From Auanema rhodensis (Eukaryota; Nematoda; Chromadorea; Rhabditida; Rhabditidae): 64,000 bases of DNA. The notes under the pieces were generated by a model. The model saw nothing but the letters and a program-made list of their open reading frames with translations. It ran no database searches and was not told the DNA's origin. Positions 1 through 12,985 of this stretch are shown in pieces. The position numbers and the translations under genes were made by a program. The DNA lies in contig OZ059897.1 of assembly GCA_964057225.1 (NCBI GenBank), positions 15,996,001-16,060,000 of the forward strand. The letters run 5' to 3'. Every line of letters starts with the position of its first letter. Position 1 is the first letter of the stretch.

Positions 1-1010
1 AAATAATTGAATGAAAAAGAAAAAAAAAGAAGAAGAAAGTATATGAATTTGATGTTAACATGTCATAGAATCTGCTCAAATGATGTTTTACTCGTTTACT
101 TTATTTCTTTCTTTTTCAAATATTCCTACAATCTTTTAAATACAACTCCCAGTGGCGCAATTTTAGGAAAAGCTATAACGTGTTGTCTCTTGACGATTGT
201 ATTGTCCCCCTCAAAACGAAAAACGACCAGACAAAAAATGGTTCAGATTCATAGCATTGGTTTACAAGGAACTATTAGATTTTTTTTTTGTTTGATAATC
301 AAAATATGGATAAATTCAACTTCAAATTATAGCTGAAACGTGGCATAATCTCTTGAAATAAGCTTCATATTCATGTTTCTAGATATTTTTCGTTCTTTGA
401 ATGCAATAAATCATTTTTTTCTTATCATAAGCAAAATCTTTCAGTCTTATAAGCAGGAATCAACTGAGTGCCAGACCGATCATTGGCTTGTCAGTATTCT
501 GAAATCTGAAGCCTTTAATCACATACATACGCATATAGAAATGGACTTTTCCCATGCTTTCTCAAACTCTTTCACGAATTTCAAGTATTATCTATCATAT
601 GTTTATGACGATAAATAGCATCTGATAATAATCATTGATAATATATACGAAGAGAAATAGCTTGATTGTTGTCCTACACTAGATGGATGCTGTCAAAAAG
701 AGGAGGCGGAGTAATGTATAGGAATTTAGAATATTCTCATAAAATCCTAGAGATCTACAGCAGTAATAGTTCCATAATTCTGACGATACATGAGAAATAA
801 AGATCTTCATCAACACATGCTTAAAATGATTACATGCATATGATGATGTTGATTGACTAAAAACAGGGATAACTCGCTCAAGCTTATAAACATTATTGAA
901 AACAACAAGTTGCTGACAATGCTCTCTAGATTGTAAAATTAGATATATGTTTTTTTGAATTTAGTAGTGTTATAGTATTCACATAGTTTTGATGATGAAG
1001 ACGAGAAAAA

Positions 1011-1026
1011 GAGAGAGAGAGAGAGA
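1011..1026. repeat. (GA)8 microsatellite
   Basis: Eight uninterrupted GA units inside a purine-rich patch. It is one of several GA tracts in the left third of the window, all with purines on the + strand. Confidence 0.85.
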
Positions 1027-2704
1027 ACTATAAGATATACGACTTGCATGTTGATAGTTATGATGAAACTGCTTTTCTTCACCTATTGCATTATTTCTCG
1101 TCATATGTCAATTCTTCAGATCTTCTGTGCCAGGAAAAGTTTTATAATCTGCTTTTCGGGATTTTTTATACGAAAGCGGAACCATAGTAAAAAACAGATT
1201 TTTACGTGTTCGTAAATTATTCGAAATAATGTTTCACATAAATTAATCTGATATCATAAAATTTCAAAAAACAATAATTAATTAAATTGTAATTAGTAAA
1301 TTAATTGATTTTAATTATATTTTTATTGGAAATATTTATAGGAATAAATACAAATTCAACTTTTATTTGTTATATATACTATATATATTATGCTTACTAT
1401 ATACATATCGTATATGTAGATACAGTCTTGTGCGATAAACCTCGGACTCTCACTAGAATCCCTTATATCTTTTCAGACAAACTAGAAAAATTCCGAAAAA
1501 AATATATTTTAAGTGTTAAGAAACGATAATGAATTTAGAATAAAATTGAAAAAATCAATTAATCATGTTTAAAGTATGTTCTGAAGTTTCCAAAATTTTC
1601 ATAAAGTGCTTGAAGTCTTCTTTCTTGAATTTCACAAGTTTCAAGTATATGTATTTACAATGTATACATACTACAGGTATATAATATAATAATATCTTTA
1701 CTCTACAAATCTCTTTAACAAAATAAAAATTATTTTCAATTTTTCTTTATTTGATCAAAATAAACTTTTAAAATTGATTTTCGGAATATTTAATATTTTC
1801 TAATTATTTACATATATCTATATAGTATTTTAACTGTACAGGTTTTAAATATATGAATATAGTATATATTAATATAAATATCTTATAATATAGATTTAGA
1901 TATATATAAATTAATATTTCTAATCTTTTTTTTTAAATAAATAAACTAACCCGGTGAAAAGAGTTTTGACTCTGTGACTGCAACTTTGATTCTGTTTAGT
2001 TTTAATCTTTCAGCCATTTTATTCCAACGAATTCTATTTATTTATTTGATAATTAAGTTATATTTACTTATAATTTACCTGGCAGCTTCACGTCTTGCCA
2101 AGAAATTTGGTGACCGAAAAACATTCACGATATTTTCCTTAAAAATAATCAAAAATTGTAAACATTTAATTATTATAACTTTATCTAATTTAAAAAATAT
2201 ATTAATTTAAATTTTAAAAAAGTACTTTTATTGATGATTTTTTACGTGGAATGCCATCAGCACTGCAATTGCTTGTTTTTTTTGAATTTGTTGAATGATG
2301 ATGATCCAGTGATGATTTTTTATTTATTTCATTCGAAAATTTTTGTTCAGTTTCAGCCATCCTAATGAAAAATAAAAAGTTTAAAACAATTTTTATTTAA
2401 ACTTACATGATTAACTACCAATAAAGGTTGATGGATGTTAGAGAAGATGCAATACCTATAAAGTTAACATAAGAACATAATGTTTGAATGAAAAACAAAA
2501 CAAAACGAAAATCATATATAAAGAAGATTTCAAAAGATTTATACACATATAGATATATAAGATAAAAGTTTCAAAAAGAAAATATATTGAGAAAATAAAA
2601 TTTAATTATTTAACTGAAATTAAAGTTTTTGATGACTTTATTGTGTTTTTATTTGTAAAAATCAAACAAAATAAACAGTTTTGTTTGGTAAAAATTAAAG
2701 TTTA

Positions 2705-2717
2705 TTTATATATATAT

Positions 2718-2798
<81 letters not shown>
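2705..2798. repeat. Long (AT)n microsatellite with two ACA interruptions
   Basis: Over 90 bp of alternating A and T, broken twice by the same interruption (TACAATA). It is self-complementary, so it can form a cruciform or slipped hairpin. It is a likely site of length polymorphism and of assembly or PCR error. Confidence 0.95.
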
Positions 2799-2804
<6 letters not shown>

Positions 2805-3382
2805 ATAGAGAAATGAATTTAAATTTGTTGTCTATTTAATTCAAAATAATCGAAATTTTTGTAGTTATGAAAATCATTTGGGACTTATAATGTCGTATCT
2901 TGTTCCTCATATGTTTTTTTTTCTGAAAACAATTACAATTTGTAAGCATCACACTTGGAATGCGATAAGCTGTTAGTATTAAAGATCAGAATTAAATGAT
3001 GTTACATGACAAAAAATTTGCTTAAGGAATATAGAAGTGAGTCAAAACGTTTGAAAATCAAATTGCTCTCAATAAGGTTTGGTGCGCCAAAAAAAAAACA
3101 TGTTTTCTATAATGTAAAGCCTTTTTTCTTTTTTTTTGTATGGTGCGTCTTTCTCTGTTTCCTTATTTTAGAGGAAAAATTATAGAAGACAAGTTTCTAA
3201 TTGTTATGTAATAAGGAATTAGATGTATATCTAAAATATTACTATATTTATACAAAGTAGTCTGAAATATCATATACAGATGTACTTTAATAATATTATA
3301 AATTATATTTTAAAATTCAACAAAATTGAAGAAAATATAATTAATGAAAAAAAACTTTTTCTTTTTCTTTTGACCAATCAGA

Positions 3383-4011
3383 GGTTTTTTGAAGGAAACG
3401 GAGAAAACGTTTAAGCATAAGAGAGCACTTGCTTTGGATTGGGTCCATGACATTATTCAAATGCAACAAGAGTAAAGAGGGAAGAAGTAAAGAGGAAGAG
3501 GTTTCAAGAAGAGCGAGGAAAACGGTTGAGAGGTATAGTAAGAAAAGAAGACATGAAGAGGGAAGTGAAAAAAAGACACAGAAGTGGAGGTAAACGAAAG
3601 CTAAATCAAGGTTTCCGAAGAGATCTTGTTGCTGTGATATGAGCTCAACAACGAATTGGAGACATTTGATGATTTCAGTATTGTCTACCACCTCTTTGGT
3701 CTCGCCTCAAGAGCTATTACATATCTCCTCCCCTACAAGCGTATTTGAGCAACAACCAAATCGTCAGCATTGTCGTTGCCGTCGACGACGTCGCGTAATC
3801 GTTAGTCCTGATGTCATCAGATACTGAAATTTCATTAGGCACTCAGATTTATCTGTTATTTTTGATCGAGAATATGAAAAGGAAATCAAGGAAGCTTACA
3901 TTTTGTTATCAATATCGATATCGCGATAAGTTCGAGAAGTGTAATTATGTTGAATTGAAAAGCGAAGAAGAAATGACGAGACATGTAAAAGAAATAGTTT
4001 TCAATTCATAA
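3383..4011 (+). pseudogene. Possible decayed gene fragments (family unknown)
   Basis: This patch is less AT-rich than its surroundings and holds several short open stretches that read like ordinary protein but do not join into one frame. One near 3388-3471 includes ALDWVHDIIQMQQ. A second at about 3605-3748 reads VSEEILLL, then a TGA stop, then YELNNELETFDDFSIVYHLF and further residues. A third lies near 3830-3925 (DREYEKEIKEAYILL), and a fourth ends at 4011 (EEEMTRHVKEIVFNS). A plausible GTAAAG donor follows the first stretch. I could not build an intact splice model and recognise no family. It may be a pseudogene, a real gene whose introns I misplace, or chance: the patch is purine-rich, which keeps several frames open by itself. 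Confidence 0.25.
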
Positions 4012-5703
4012 ATATATATATAAATGCTTAGGATTATAGAAAAACATTGATATTTTAAGAATAAGTTTTAACAGTGAATGATGTATTCTCTTCAAACTTT
4101 ATATTAATATTTCTAATTTTAACTAAAATCTTTTTTTTTGTCACATTAATGTTAATAATTCATTTCTTAATGACTATTAAGAACGAAAAGAAAATGAACT
4201 AATTTAGTAAAATAAAAATAAAAAAGATAGAAAAGAACTAAAGATAGAAGTAAGAAGGAAAAGATCTTAGTTTTCAAAGCTTTGTCTAAGTTTGTTAAAA
4301 GCATTAGCTTTTCACATCTAAATAAATCAAAGAAACTATATATATAAATTACGGAAATTATAAGAAAATCTATCATATGTCGACATTTGATGGGTTTTTT
4401 CTTTATTTAAGCTTTTACAACTTTTTTTTCGAAATAAACATTGTATAATTAAGATTTTAACGTTAGGTTTTCATACTATGGTAAAGATAATTTTGAAAAA
4501 CAACATTGTCCAATCACAATGTATGTATGTATTAAGCTTAAAATCTAATACTCCTGATTTTCTAATACAAGTGTACTTTGGAAAAATTAAATTAAAGCAT
4601 TTGAATTGTGTTAATAGAATATACATATATATATATATATATAGTTAGTTGAACAATTAACTACTAAAGTTATAAAAAAAAAGATAAATGAAAGATTTTT
4701 CAAAATCATTGTAATTGATCCAACAGTTATAGTTAGAAGAAAAAAGATGAAACAGCAAAAATCAACTAAATGATGAGTTGGATATAAAAAGAATTTTCGA
4801 GACAAATCCCAAAAATAACACATTTCTTAAAAAAACTCTTTGGTCATAACAATCTTTGGGTTGTCGAAGTTATTTTTTGGCTAGATGAAGAGGAAGTTAG
4901 GAAGTAAGCCGTGCAAATTGCATGAACATCTTGAACACAATGATCGACATGAATACAGATACATGTTTTCAACAGAAAAAAAATGAAACATCGAACTTCT
5001 ATGATCAACTTAGGAATTCATATTCATACATTTTCTTTATATAAATTTTTTTGTAACCAAAAATAACTGTCAAAAAAGCTTAAACATAAAGTTTAACTGA
5101 TTACTCTTTATAAATTTATTTGTTTATTCAAATTTTTTTTTGTAGTTTTATATCAGAAAAAAAGAAGTAATCTTATATTTTCATATTTACATATAGTATA
5201 TGTATAAAAAGTTGGAGAAGAGTTCTAAAAAATAACTGAGAATAACGAAGCATATCAATGTCATGTCAAACAACATTTGTAGAAAGAAATATAGTAATTA
5301 TTAATCAAAACTTAATTCCTTTTGGGGTTGTATTTCAGATAAAAATAATAACAAAAATGTTGATAAAAATTAAAAATAGGCTCAAATATCGTCATTAGAA
5401 GCAAATATTTCGATCAAGAGTTCAGCAAAGTTTCATTTTTATATAACAGAATGATGAGATGTTTTAATTCTATTAGGCTTAATGTGATGATAAATCATAA
5501 GTTCTCAAATCATTAGCTGCTATTCTAAAGATTAAGGAGTAACTTAAACGTGATATTTAAGGAAATACGAAAATTTGTGATCTAACTGCCTTATCATCAT
5601 CATTACTACTAGCACATAGAAAAGAAAATTATAGAAAAGCTATAAATATAAATGAAAAAGTATATATATATATACACGTAGTTATATAACTTAATTTATA
5701 CTA

Positions 5704-5727
5704 TTTATATATATATATATATATATA
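5704..5727. repeat. (AT)n microsatellite
   Basis: A short alternating TA run directly preceding the large GA tract at 5744-5808, giving a compound AT/GA microsatellite. Confidence 0.85.
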
Positions 5728-5743
5728 AGTATGTATAAAGATG

Positions 5744-5745
5744 AT

Positions 5746-5800
<55 letters not shown>

Positions 5801-5808
5801 GAGAGAGA
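5744..5808. repeat. (GA)n microsatellite
   Basis: About 65 bp of nearly pure GA units with two GATA interruptions. Purines lie on the + strand. A long polypurine-polypyrimidine tract of this kind can form triplex DNA. Confidence 0.95.
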
Positions 5809-6512
5809 ACATAGATGAATATATCTGTCTATATCTATCTATATATTTTTATATTTTATACATATTTATATATAGCTTACGAGAAAAAGAGCAAAAAATA
5901 TAAATGGAAACATAAGACGAAAGACGATAACGACAACGAATACAAAGAAACAAAATGCTTTAAACAGGATAAGGTGACGAGCTCTTTTGATAAATTGTTT
6001 AGTAATAATAAATGAGAAACGTAAAGGAAAACCTTAAAAACGAGCAATTAAACAATGAATATTCAAATGAAAATTATGAAATGAACGAAGATATTGCTGT
6101 TGGATATTGTGGACAATGAGACTGAGCATGTTATGCTTCAACAAGCCTAACGAGAAGTTTTGATAAGATAGAACAGACATCACATTTCGAAGTCTAAATA
6201 TGAGTATCTACAATTCAAATGTTATTTCATTCTTTGTTTCTTTATTAAATTTAAAAGAAAATTTTTTTGTTTCTGTTTTTTAATCTTTGAAATATTTTTT
6301 TTCTTGAAAGAAAATAGTTACATGCTTATGTATATAAAATGTATCATGTTGACGAATATTTAAAGACAAAAACCAAGAATTTCTGTTCAAAATGAAAAGA
6401 AGAAAATAAACAAAAAAAACTTTTTAAAACAATCGTTTTATAGTAATAATTAACTTCAATTATTACAAATATATTTGAATATACATATACATGTCCAAAT
6501 ATATTACATGTA

Positions 6513-6567
6513 TATTATTATTATTATTACTATACATATGTATATATCTTATATTATTATTATTATA
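6513..6567. repeat. (ATT)n-rich segment
   Basis: Two short runs of ATT/TTA units (6513-6529 and 6553-6567) separated by TATAC-rich DNA. Simple-sequence DNA with no coding potential. Confidence 0.7.
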
Positions 6568-6613
6568 TTTTCTTTCAAAAAAAATATTAAATTTTAATTA
6601 AATTAATTAAAAT

Positions 6614-6659
6614 TCAAAAGAATATATAGATATGTATATATGTGTATATATTCTTTTGA
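6614..6659. repeat. AT-rich inverted repeat (15-bp arms, 16-nt loop)
   Basis: The left arm TCAAAAGAATATATA (6614-6628) is perfectly complementary to the right arm TATATATTCTTTTGA (6645-6659), with a 16-nt spacer. It would fold as a short hairpin on either strand. The arms are shorter and more AT-rich than those of a typical animal pre-miRNA, so I do not call it a microRNA. Confidence 0.6.
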
Positions 6660-7750
6660 TGTATGTATGTAATATATGTATATGTATAATATGTTGTTGA
6701 AAACATTTTATTCAAAAAAGAGCTAATCCTGAGTGAGAGGAATGACCATCGTTGAAGACTTTTGTTTATAAATCTTTTAAAAAAAGGCGAAAGAGTAAGT
6801 GTCTAAAAAAATTGGAAATGGAAAACTATACAGGGACACAATAAGTAATCTTTTGATGAACATTCTTGAGAAATGCTAGAAAAAACAATTCAAGACTTTT
6901 TTGTTCGGAACTAAACGATGAAATAAGAGGGTTGAAACCGGAAAGTTAAATTGGAGCTGTATGATCATGACTCTAACAACATTTATTTTGTTTCTATCCG
7001 GAGTATCTAGTTTCAAAAAAAAAAATTAAAAACATGAACTTGAAGGAGGAATTATTCAAATTTATGAAAAACTGGATACTTGCTTGACATATGTATATAT
7101 TGCATATTTATAAAAGTAGAAAAAGGTAAGAAAACAAATAATAAATATAGGAAAATTATAATATATGATTATATGAAATAGTAAAAAATTTTAAAATTAT
7201 CAAGAATATTCAACAAATAAATTTTGTAAACAGATTTAATGATTGATTTTATTGAGTTAAAATTTAAAAAAATGATCTGATAGTGAAGAACATGGACCGG
7301 TTGTATATTTCCAAATTAAAATAAACTTGAAAAACAAAGACATAAATACAATGCATATAGGTAGATGAAATCAACTAGGCTATCCAAGAAAAAGTTGTAA
7401 GAGGGATAGATATTGAAGAAATGATAGGTTGCGGATAAGAACCAAACGGGTGGGCAGCAGTTGGCTAGGATGGAGCAGACTTGGTTCATCGATGTATCAT
7501 GTAGGATAGTGAGAGCAAGATCATAGAGATCGAAATAAATAGAAAGAAAGGTAGACAGAGGGTAGAGATATTGAGAGAGAGGAAAAAAAGAATCGGAGGG
7601 GAGGAAGAAATAAAAAATATGAAGAGAGTAAGGAAGGGAAAAAAGAATGAGAATGAAGAATTATGATGACATGAAGTAAGAAAGTTTGAATGAAGGGAAA
7701 AAGCGGTAGAGTTCGGGTTCGTAACTGTGAAGATATAAAATAAAAAGAAA

Positions 7751-7822
7751 GATCGAGAAAGATAGAGAGATAGATAGAGAGAGAGTATTAGAGATAGAGA
7801 GTGAGAGAAAGAGAGAGAGAGT
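7751..7822. repeat. Imperfect GA-rich tract
   Basis: About 70 bp built from GA, GATA and GAAA units. It keeps a Leu/Ser-rich frame open on the minus strand, which is a by-product of the repeat and not a gene. Confidence 0.8.
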
Positions 7823-8359
7823 CAAAGTTACACGAAAAGAAATGAATGAGATGAATGAGAAAAAGTGAAGTAAATGATAAAAGTTGGGACAACATGCTTT
7901 AGGATCATCATAGCTCTGACGTTTATGAAGTTTTTCAGAAATTCTCAGAAAAAATAGCACACATTCTTCACGTGTAATGAGTTATAACCATATGGAATAG
8001 AGAGATGGGAAAATAGAAAGAGAGATAATCTGGTTGTGATTGCAATAGAAAGGTATTAGAAAGAAAGTAAAACCAAGAAACAAGATATACAACTTTGAAA
8101 TAAAAATTGTATTAGACTGGACAACATGAGGAAGATTTTGATCAGGAACTAATTCTAGTTTCTAAGAACATTAATTTGAAACAAAGTGAGGTGAAGACAC
8201 AATATTCCCATGCAAACATGAGGCATAACATTAGCCATTGAATCTAAGGTTTCAGAATCCGCTGCATTCAAAGAAACTCTCAGATTAGGTATATTGTTTG
8301 TTGAAAATTGAAAAAATGGACTAATAAAGAGAATGAAGAAAAGGTGATAGATCAAATGG

Positions 8360-8360
8360 A

Positions 8361-8418
<58 letters not shown>
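8360..8418. repeat. (GA)n microsatellite
   Basis: Almost uninterrupted GA units over about 58 bp (one GAAAG break near its left end), flanked by further purine-rich DNA. Confidence 0.95.
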
Positions 8419-8420
<2 letters not shown>

Positions 8421-11400
8421 GGATATAAACGGAGGGAAATATATCCAGATAGAGTACTTAGCATTAGAGAGTATTTAAATGGAATAAATAAGGAAGAGTT
8501 TTAGAAAGATGATAATAGATTGTCTAAGCCGACAATGGATTTCGATTATGATTACACGCATATTATTCGTTTATTACATTATTGGAACATGTGGCTATGA
8601 TGAAGGCAAAATATACAAAAAATTTAAACAAAACTTATCTTATGTATATGTATGTGCTGATTTCAATTCACTAAACTTTAATTTGAAGAGGTAAAGAAAA
8701 TGGTTTTTCAACAATTTGAAGACGAAGAAAAGGACAATAATTGTACCAAAAATAAGATTTGTTTAAGATGAAATAAGTGCAGAATCTCAAGTATAATTTT
8801 AAGAAAAATCCCTATATCTCTTTGCAGTTGAATGAATTTGTAAACGGAAAAATATTTTATTTTTCTAAACTTACGTATGTATAACTATACTACTTCTATA
8901 CTATATGTATATAGTATGTATTGGATATGATATTGAAATAACTAAAATAAAACAATTAATTAACTGTATGACAAGAAAATAATAATATCTGGTAAACGAA
9001 AAACTAAAATTATGAAACTAGAGAAAGAAAGAGAGAAAAAAAGAACGAGAAAGAAACAAATAGACAGATGAATATGGAGAGAAGAAAGAAATCTGTTCCT
9101 CAAATCTCAAATGCACATGAGAAATCTTATGATCGAAAACTAAAAGATAGTGTTTGGTGAGAATAGCAACCGGAAACAGAAGATAGTCAGCAACCAAGTT
9201 CTAGTAGCATTATCGGAACTCGGAAAAAAAGGGGAAGGAAACTCATCCATTTATTTCTCTTTCCAACTCTTTTGTTCAATTTTGCTTTTCTTTAGAGATA
9301 GAAAAACTGTTTACATCCAATTTTTATTTTTCAAAAATTAGAAAAAGCTGAAACTAGTTGATTTGCCCTTTAGAGGGCATTTGAATAAAATAATTATAAA
9401 ATATATTTGAAGTTTTAATATAATTTATGATAAAAGACTACCTGAAACCTTTTTTTTTTTGTTTTTCCTTCTCTTTTTTTCATTTTCTCTATTTTTCTTA
9501 CCTGCATATACTATTTTTTACCCTATTTATCATTCTTTCAAAGTTCAATGACAAAAATGTAACTAAGAGTTAAAAAACATTGAATACTATATACCTATAT
9601 ATCGGATAAAATTATAATTTTATAAAAAATATACTTACTCATAACATTTGCAGTTCTGAAAGTAATATATTTGAAAATACTTTAACTATTTCTACATATT
9701 ACTTCCTTATTTAATATAAATTTATTATTATTTTTCTAAATATTTTGATCATCTATCTCTTTTCCATTCATTCTTTCTCTCTCTTTCTTTCTATTTTTCA
9801 TATTATTTCATTACTGTGAGAGTTTATATATACATATGTATATAGTATATATATTAAATAAATTGTTGCAAGATCATATAATTAATTTATAAATATACAT
9901 TTTTTAAAAACTTTAAAGTCAATTTAACAAAGCTGAGAAATGTAGAACATCGGAAAGAAAACGGAAGAAAAAAGGAAACTACATCCAAAAACAAAGCTAA
10001 ATACGGCGGTGATGATGATTGAGAGATCAAATTAATGTCTCTCAGCTAAAATCAAGAATCGAGTAATATGAAGCGGATTACGGAGAATGAAAGTCATGCA
10101 GAATCCTCTTACAACAATCTATTGTGAAAGAATAAATACTAAGAGAATATTAAAGATTAGCAAAAAGTTTTAATTTTGAAGATTATGCTTATATGTAGTA
10201 ACAATATATGTTTTCAATCACATGCCCACACATGTACATGATTTCATATACATCTTTCTCATTTATATTGTTAAAGATTTACTTGTATAACTATACATAT
10301 ACATATACTATACATATAAAATATGTATATGTTTTCCTGGACATCTTTATTCCATTCCAATTTTAAAAATATTAAAAATAGTTTGATGATCTCAATCAAG
10401 AGTAAAAATAAATAAAAATTGTGAGAAAAGGATAATATTCGACAGGCTTGGTGGTCTTGTTGCAACAGAAGGTGATATAACTTCAAGACCTTTCGAATGT
10501 GTGGGAAAGAGATAGATATCTGAGGGTACGAAGGTGAGGAAGTGTGAGCATAAGAGAGTGGAAATCAACCGGTTTTCGCGATTTATCTGTCAAAAATGAT
10601 TAATTGTTGCTCATATTCCTGAAATCACGTGTCATTTTTTCACGTAAAATAACAGTACTAAAATTCAGATAGATGGATGAAGTTAACTTAATTAGCATAA
10701 TAATATACAATTCCGGAAATTGACAACATTTCAATCAATGTTGGAAACAAATTTTTAAAAATGCATTTATTCTTTCTCAATCTCTCTCTTTATTTTGTTC
10801 TTAATAATTCGCACCTGCCTGTTCAATGATTCACTTTTCATATAGGGTAGTAACTTATTGTTTTGATTTATGTAAAATTTTGGTTGATATTTATATGTTA
10901 TAAAAATAATAATAATAAGTACTTTTATCATAATATTAGTTATAATAATATATAAATAATGGAAAAAAATATCAAATAACTATTAATTTTAATAAGAAAT
11001 ATCAATAGTTTTCATCGAATGTACATGTATCTTAATCTATCTCTATTTCAATGCTAAGAGTTATACTGATGAGTTAGCAAAGAGATAGACGATAGTCAAT
11101 GAATTGTAGCTATGACTGATTGAATTTGACAAGATGAAGCTGAAGAAATCAAAAATAAAATAAAAATAGAATTAGTATACGTTAACATTAAAACGAAAAA
11201 CTAAAAATAGATTCAAATTAATTTTTATTTATTTATACTAAATATAAGTTATATTTTGATTTTTTTTTAATGAAATGATATTAGAATGAATTGAGAGTTT
11301 CGGAAAAAGATCATTTTCTTTTTTTTGTTTCAAAGATATCCGGATTTCCTTATAGAATAAGTCCACATAAGCATCAGCAAATATATCTTTTTTGGGAGAA

Positions 11401-12476
11401 ATGACCGGAATATCGGGCTAATATAGATAAACGAAAAACAGGCATTCCGTTAAAGGGATTCATCCAAGCGCACTAATAATCGTTTTTTCTTGAGGAAAAG
11501 ATATTTTTAAGTTTCTAAAGAGTTGTTTGAACAACAAGTGAAAAAGCTAGAATTAAAAATAGAACAATACATCGAGTTGTCATTGGAAATATTGGAAATG
11601 AGGAAGATGACATAAAGTAGGAGGAGAGGGAGAGACAGCTCTCACAGTTAGATCTCAAAGTTCAGTATGTAACGAATTTTTAAGCATATTACTTATGACA
11701 AATAGTATATGACAAGACTTAATATGTAAAAAGAAATAGAAAGAATATGGATAATACTGAAATCTCAAATGTCAACAATGTCAAAGCTTAAGAACTAAAG
11801 ATTTTAAAAAAACTTCTGAACACGATGGAGGAAAAAGCAAGGAAGAGACAAGCAGTATGAGACGGGGAATGTGTAAGTCTCATAAATAGAACTGTTTTTG
11901 CTTTCTTTTTTTCTTTTTCATATTCTTTATCTCTCTATATGTTGCTCTTATTGTTGTATTTTTTCATTCTCGCATACACCTTTTTTGGGTTTTCTAACCT
12001 CCCTCATATATTATACTTTTTCTTTTGTTTTTTTTTGTTTCTGTCACACATGATTTGAGAAAAAAATAATATAAATAAAAGCAATAAACGAAAATAAAAA
12101 AAAAATACAAAAGCTTTTCGTTATGAACTGTTCAGAAGCAAAAAAATAATAATTAAGTAAAATAATGAAATATACTATATTTACATCCATAATTATATGA
12201 ATCCTTCATATTCAAATTTGTCTTCATTCATTCTTCTTTATCAAATTATTTTCTACTGTTTTGATAGTTAATGAATTATAATAAAAAAGAAATAAATATT
12301 ATTATTTATAAATATAATTCTGTTTTATATCTTACTGACCAAAGAGCATTAAAGTTTCAGTTTATTTTTTGTTCAAAATTACTTAATGTAGCATAATATG
12401 AAAAATAATTTCCAGTTTTCAATAACGGTACCAAACAAAAAATAAATTAAATATACCAAAAGTAAAAAATTTGTAT

Positions 12477-12478
12477 GG

Positions 12479-12509
<31 letters not shown>

Positions 12510-12517
12510 TTTTTTTT
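12477..12517. repeat. (GTTTT)n microsatellite plus T run
   Basis: Five to six GTTTT units lead into a run of about 14 T. On the minus strand this is CAAAA repeats next to poly(A), which could be the remnant of a retroposed 3' end. No target-site duplication or element body is visible, so simple microsatellite expansion is the more economical reading. Confidence 0.85.
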
Positions 12518-12907
12518 GAAGAAAACTTTTTTTGTGGCTATCTCTAGTCCTTTATAGAAAAAACTTTTCATTCATGTTTAATTCTTTTTCCTCTTGTTTG
12601 GCTTTAACAAAGTATCCAAACTATATGATGAGATTGTTTTTTTTCTTTTAAATAAGAAAATAAAGAATTAAACTATTTCATATCCATAGTTGAATGTATA
12701 ACTAATAGAAAATGAGTTACTTGAATGATATATCATTGACTTCTTCATAAATACTATACATAAGCTAAGTATACAAATCTAAATGTAGGAGAAAAAGACA
12801 ATTTTACTCCAAATAATATGAGAATTTTGACAAAAAGCTATCAATTTTCTGCAGAGTAGGAGTGGATAGGAAAAGACTAAAGGGAGGACAACGAAAAAAA
12901 TCCGAAA

Positions 12908-12985
12908 AGGGGAGAGAAGATAAGAGAGAGAACGAGAGAGAAAGTGAGAGAGGGAGAGAGAGAGGGAGAGAGAGAGAAAGGAAAT
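12908..12985. repeat. Imperfect (GA)n/(GAGG) tract
   Basis: About 78 bp of GA units interspersed with GGGA and GAAAG. Same purine orientation as the other tracts in the left third. Confidence 0.85.

Larger units (their letters stand above)
1..3382. other. AT-rich gene-free stretch
   Basis: Very AT-rich DNA. The open frames here are short, low in complexity and rich in Phe, Ile, Tyr and Lys, with no domain, signal peptide or splice-linked partner. Apart from a short GA run and the long AT microsatellite listed separately, I see nothing functional. Confidence 0.7.

Noticed and set aside
2705-2798. Long (AT)n as a possible replication origin or matrix attachment site
   Set aside because: Nothing besides AT richness supports this; an ordinary microsatellite is sufficient.
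3341-3691. 116-codon minus-strand frame over the possible pseudogene patch
   Set aside because: Leu/Ser/Phe-rich shadow of a purine-rich + strand; the plus-strand fragments are more protein-like.
7661-7960. 99-codon minus-strand Ser/Leu-rich frame
   Set aside because: Produced by the GA/GATA repeat read on the opposite strand; not a gene.
12477-12517. CAAAA repeat plus poly(A) as a retroposon 3' end
   Set aside because: No element body, open frame or target-site duplication was visible on either side.
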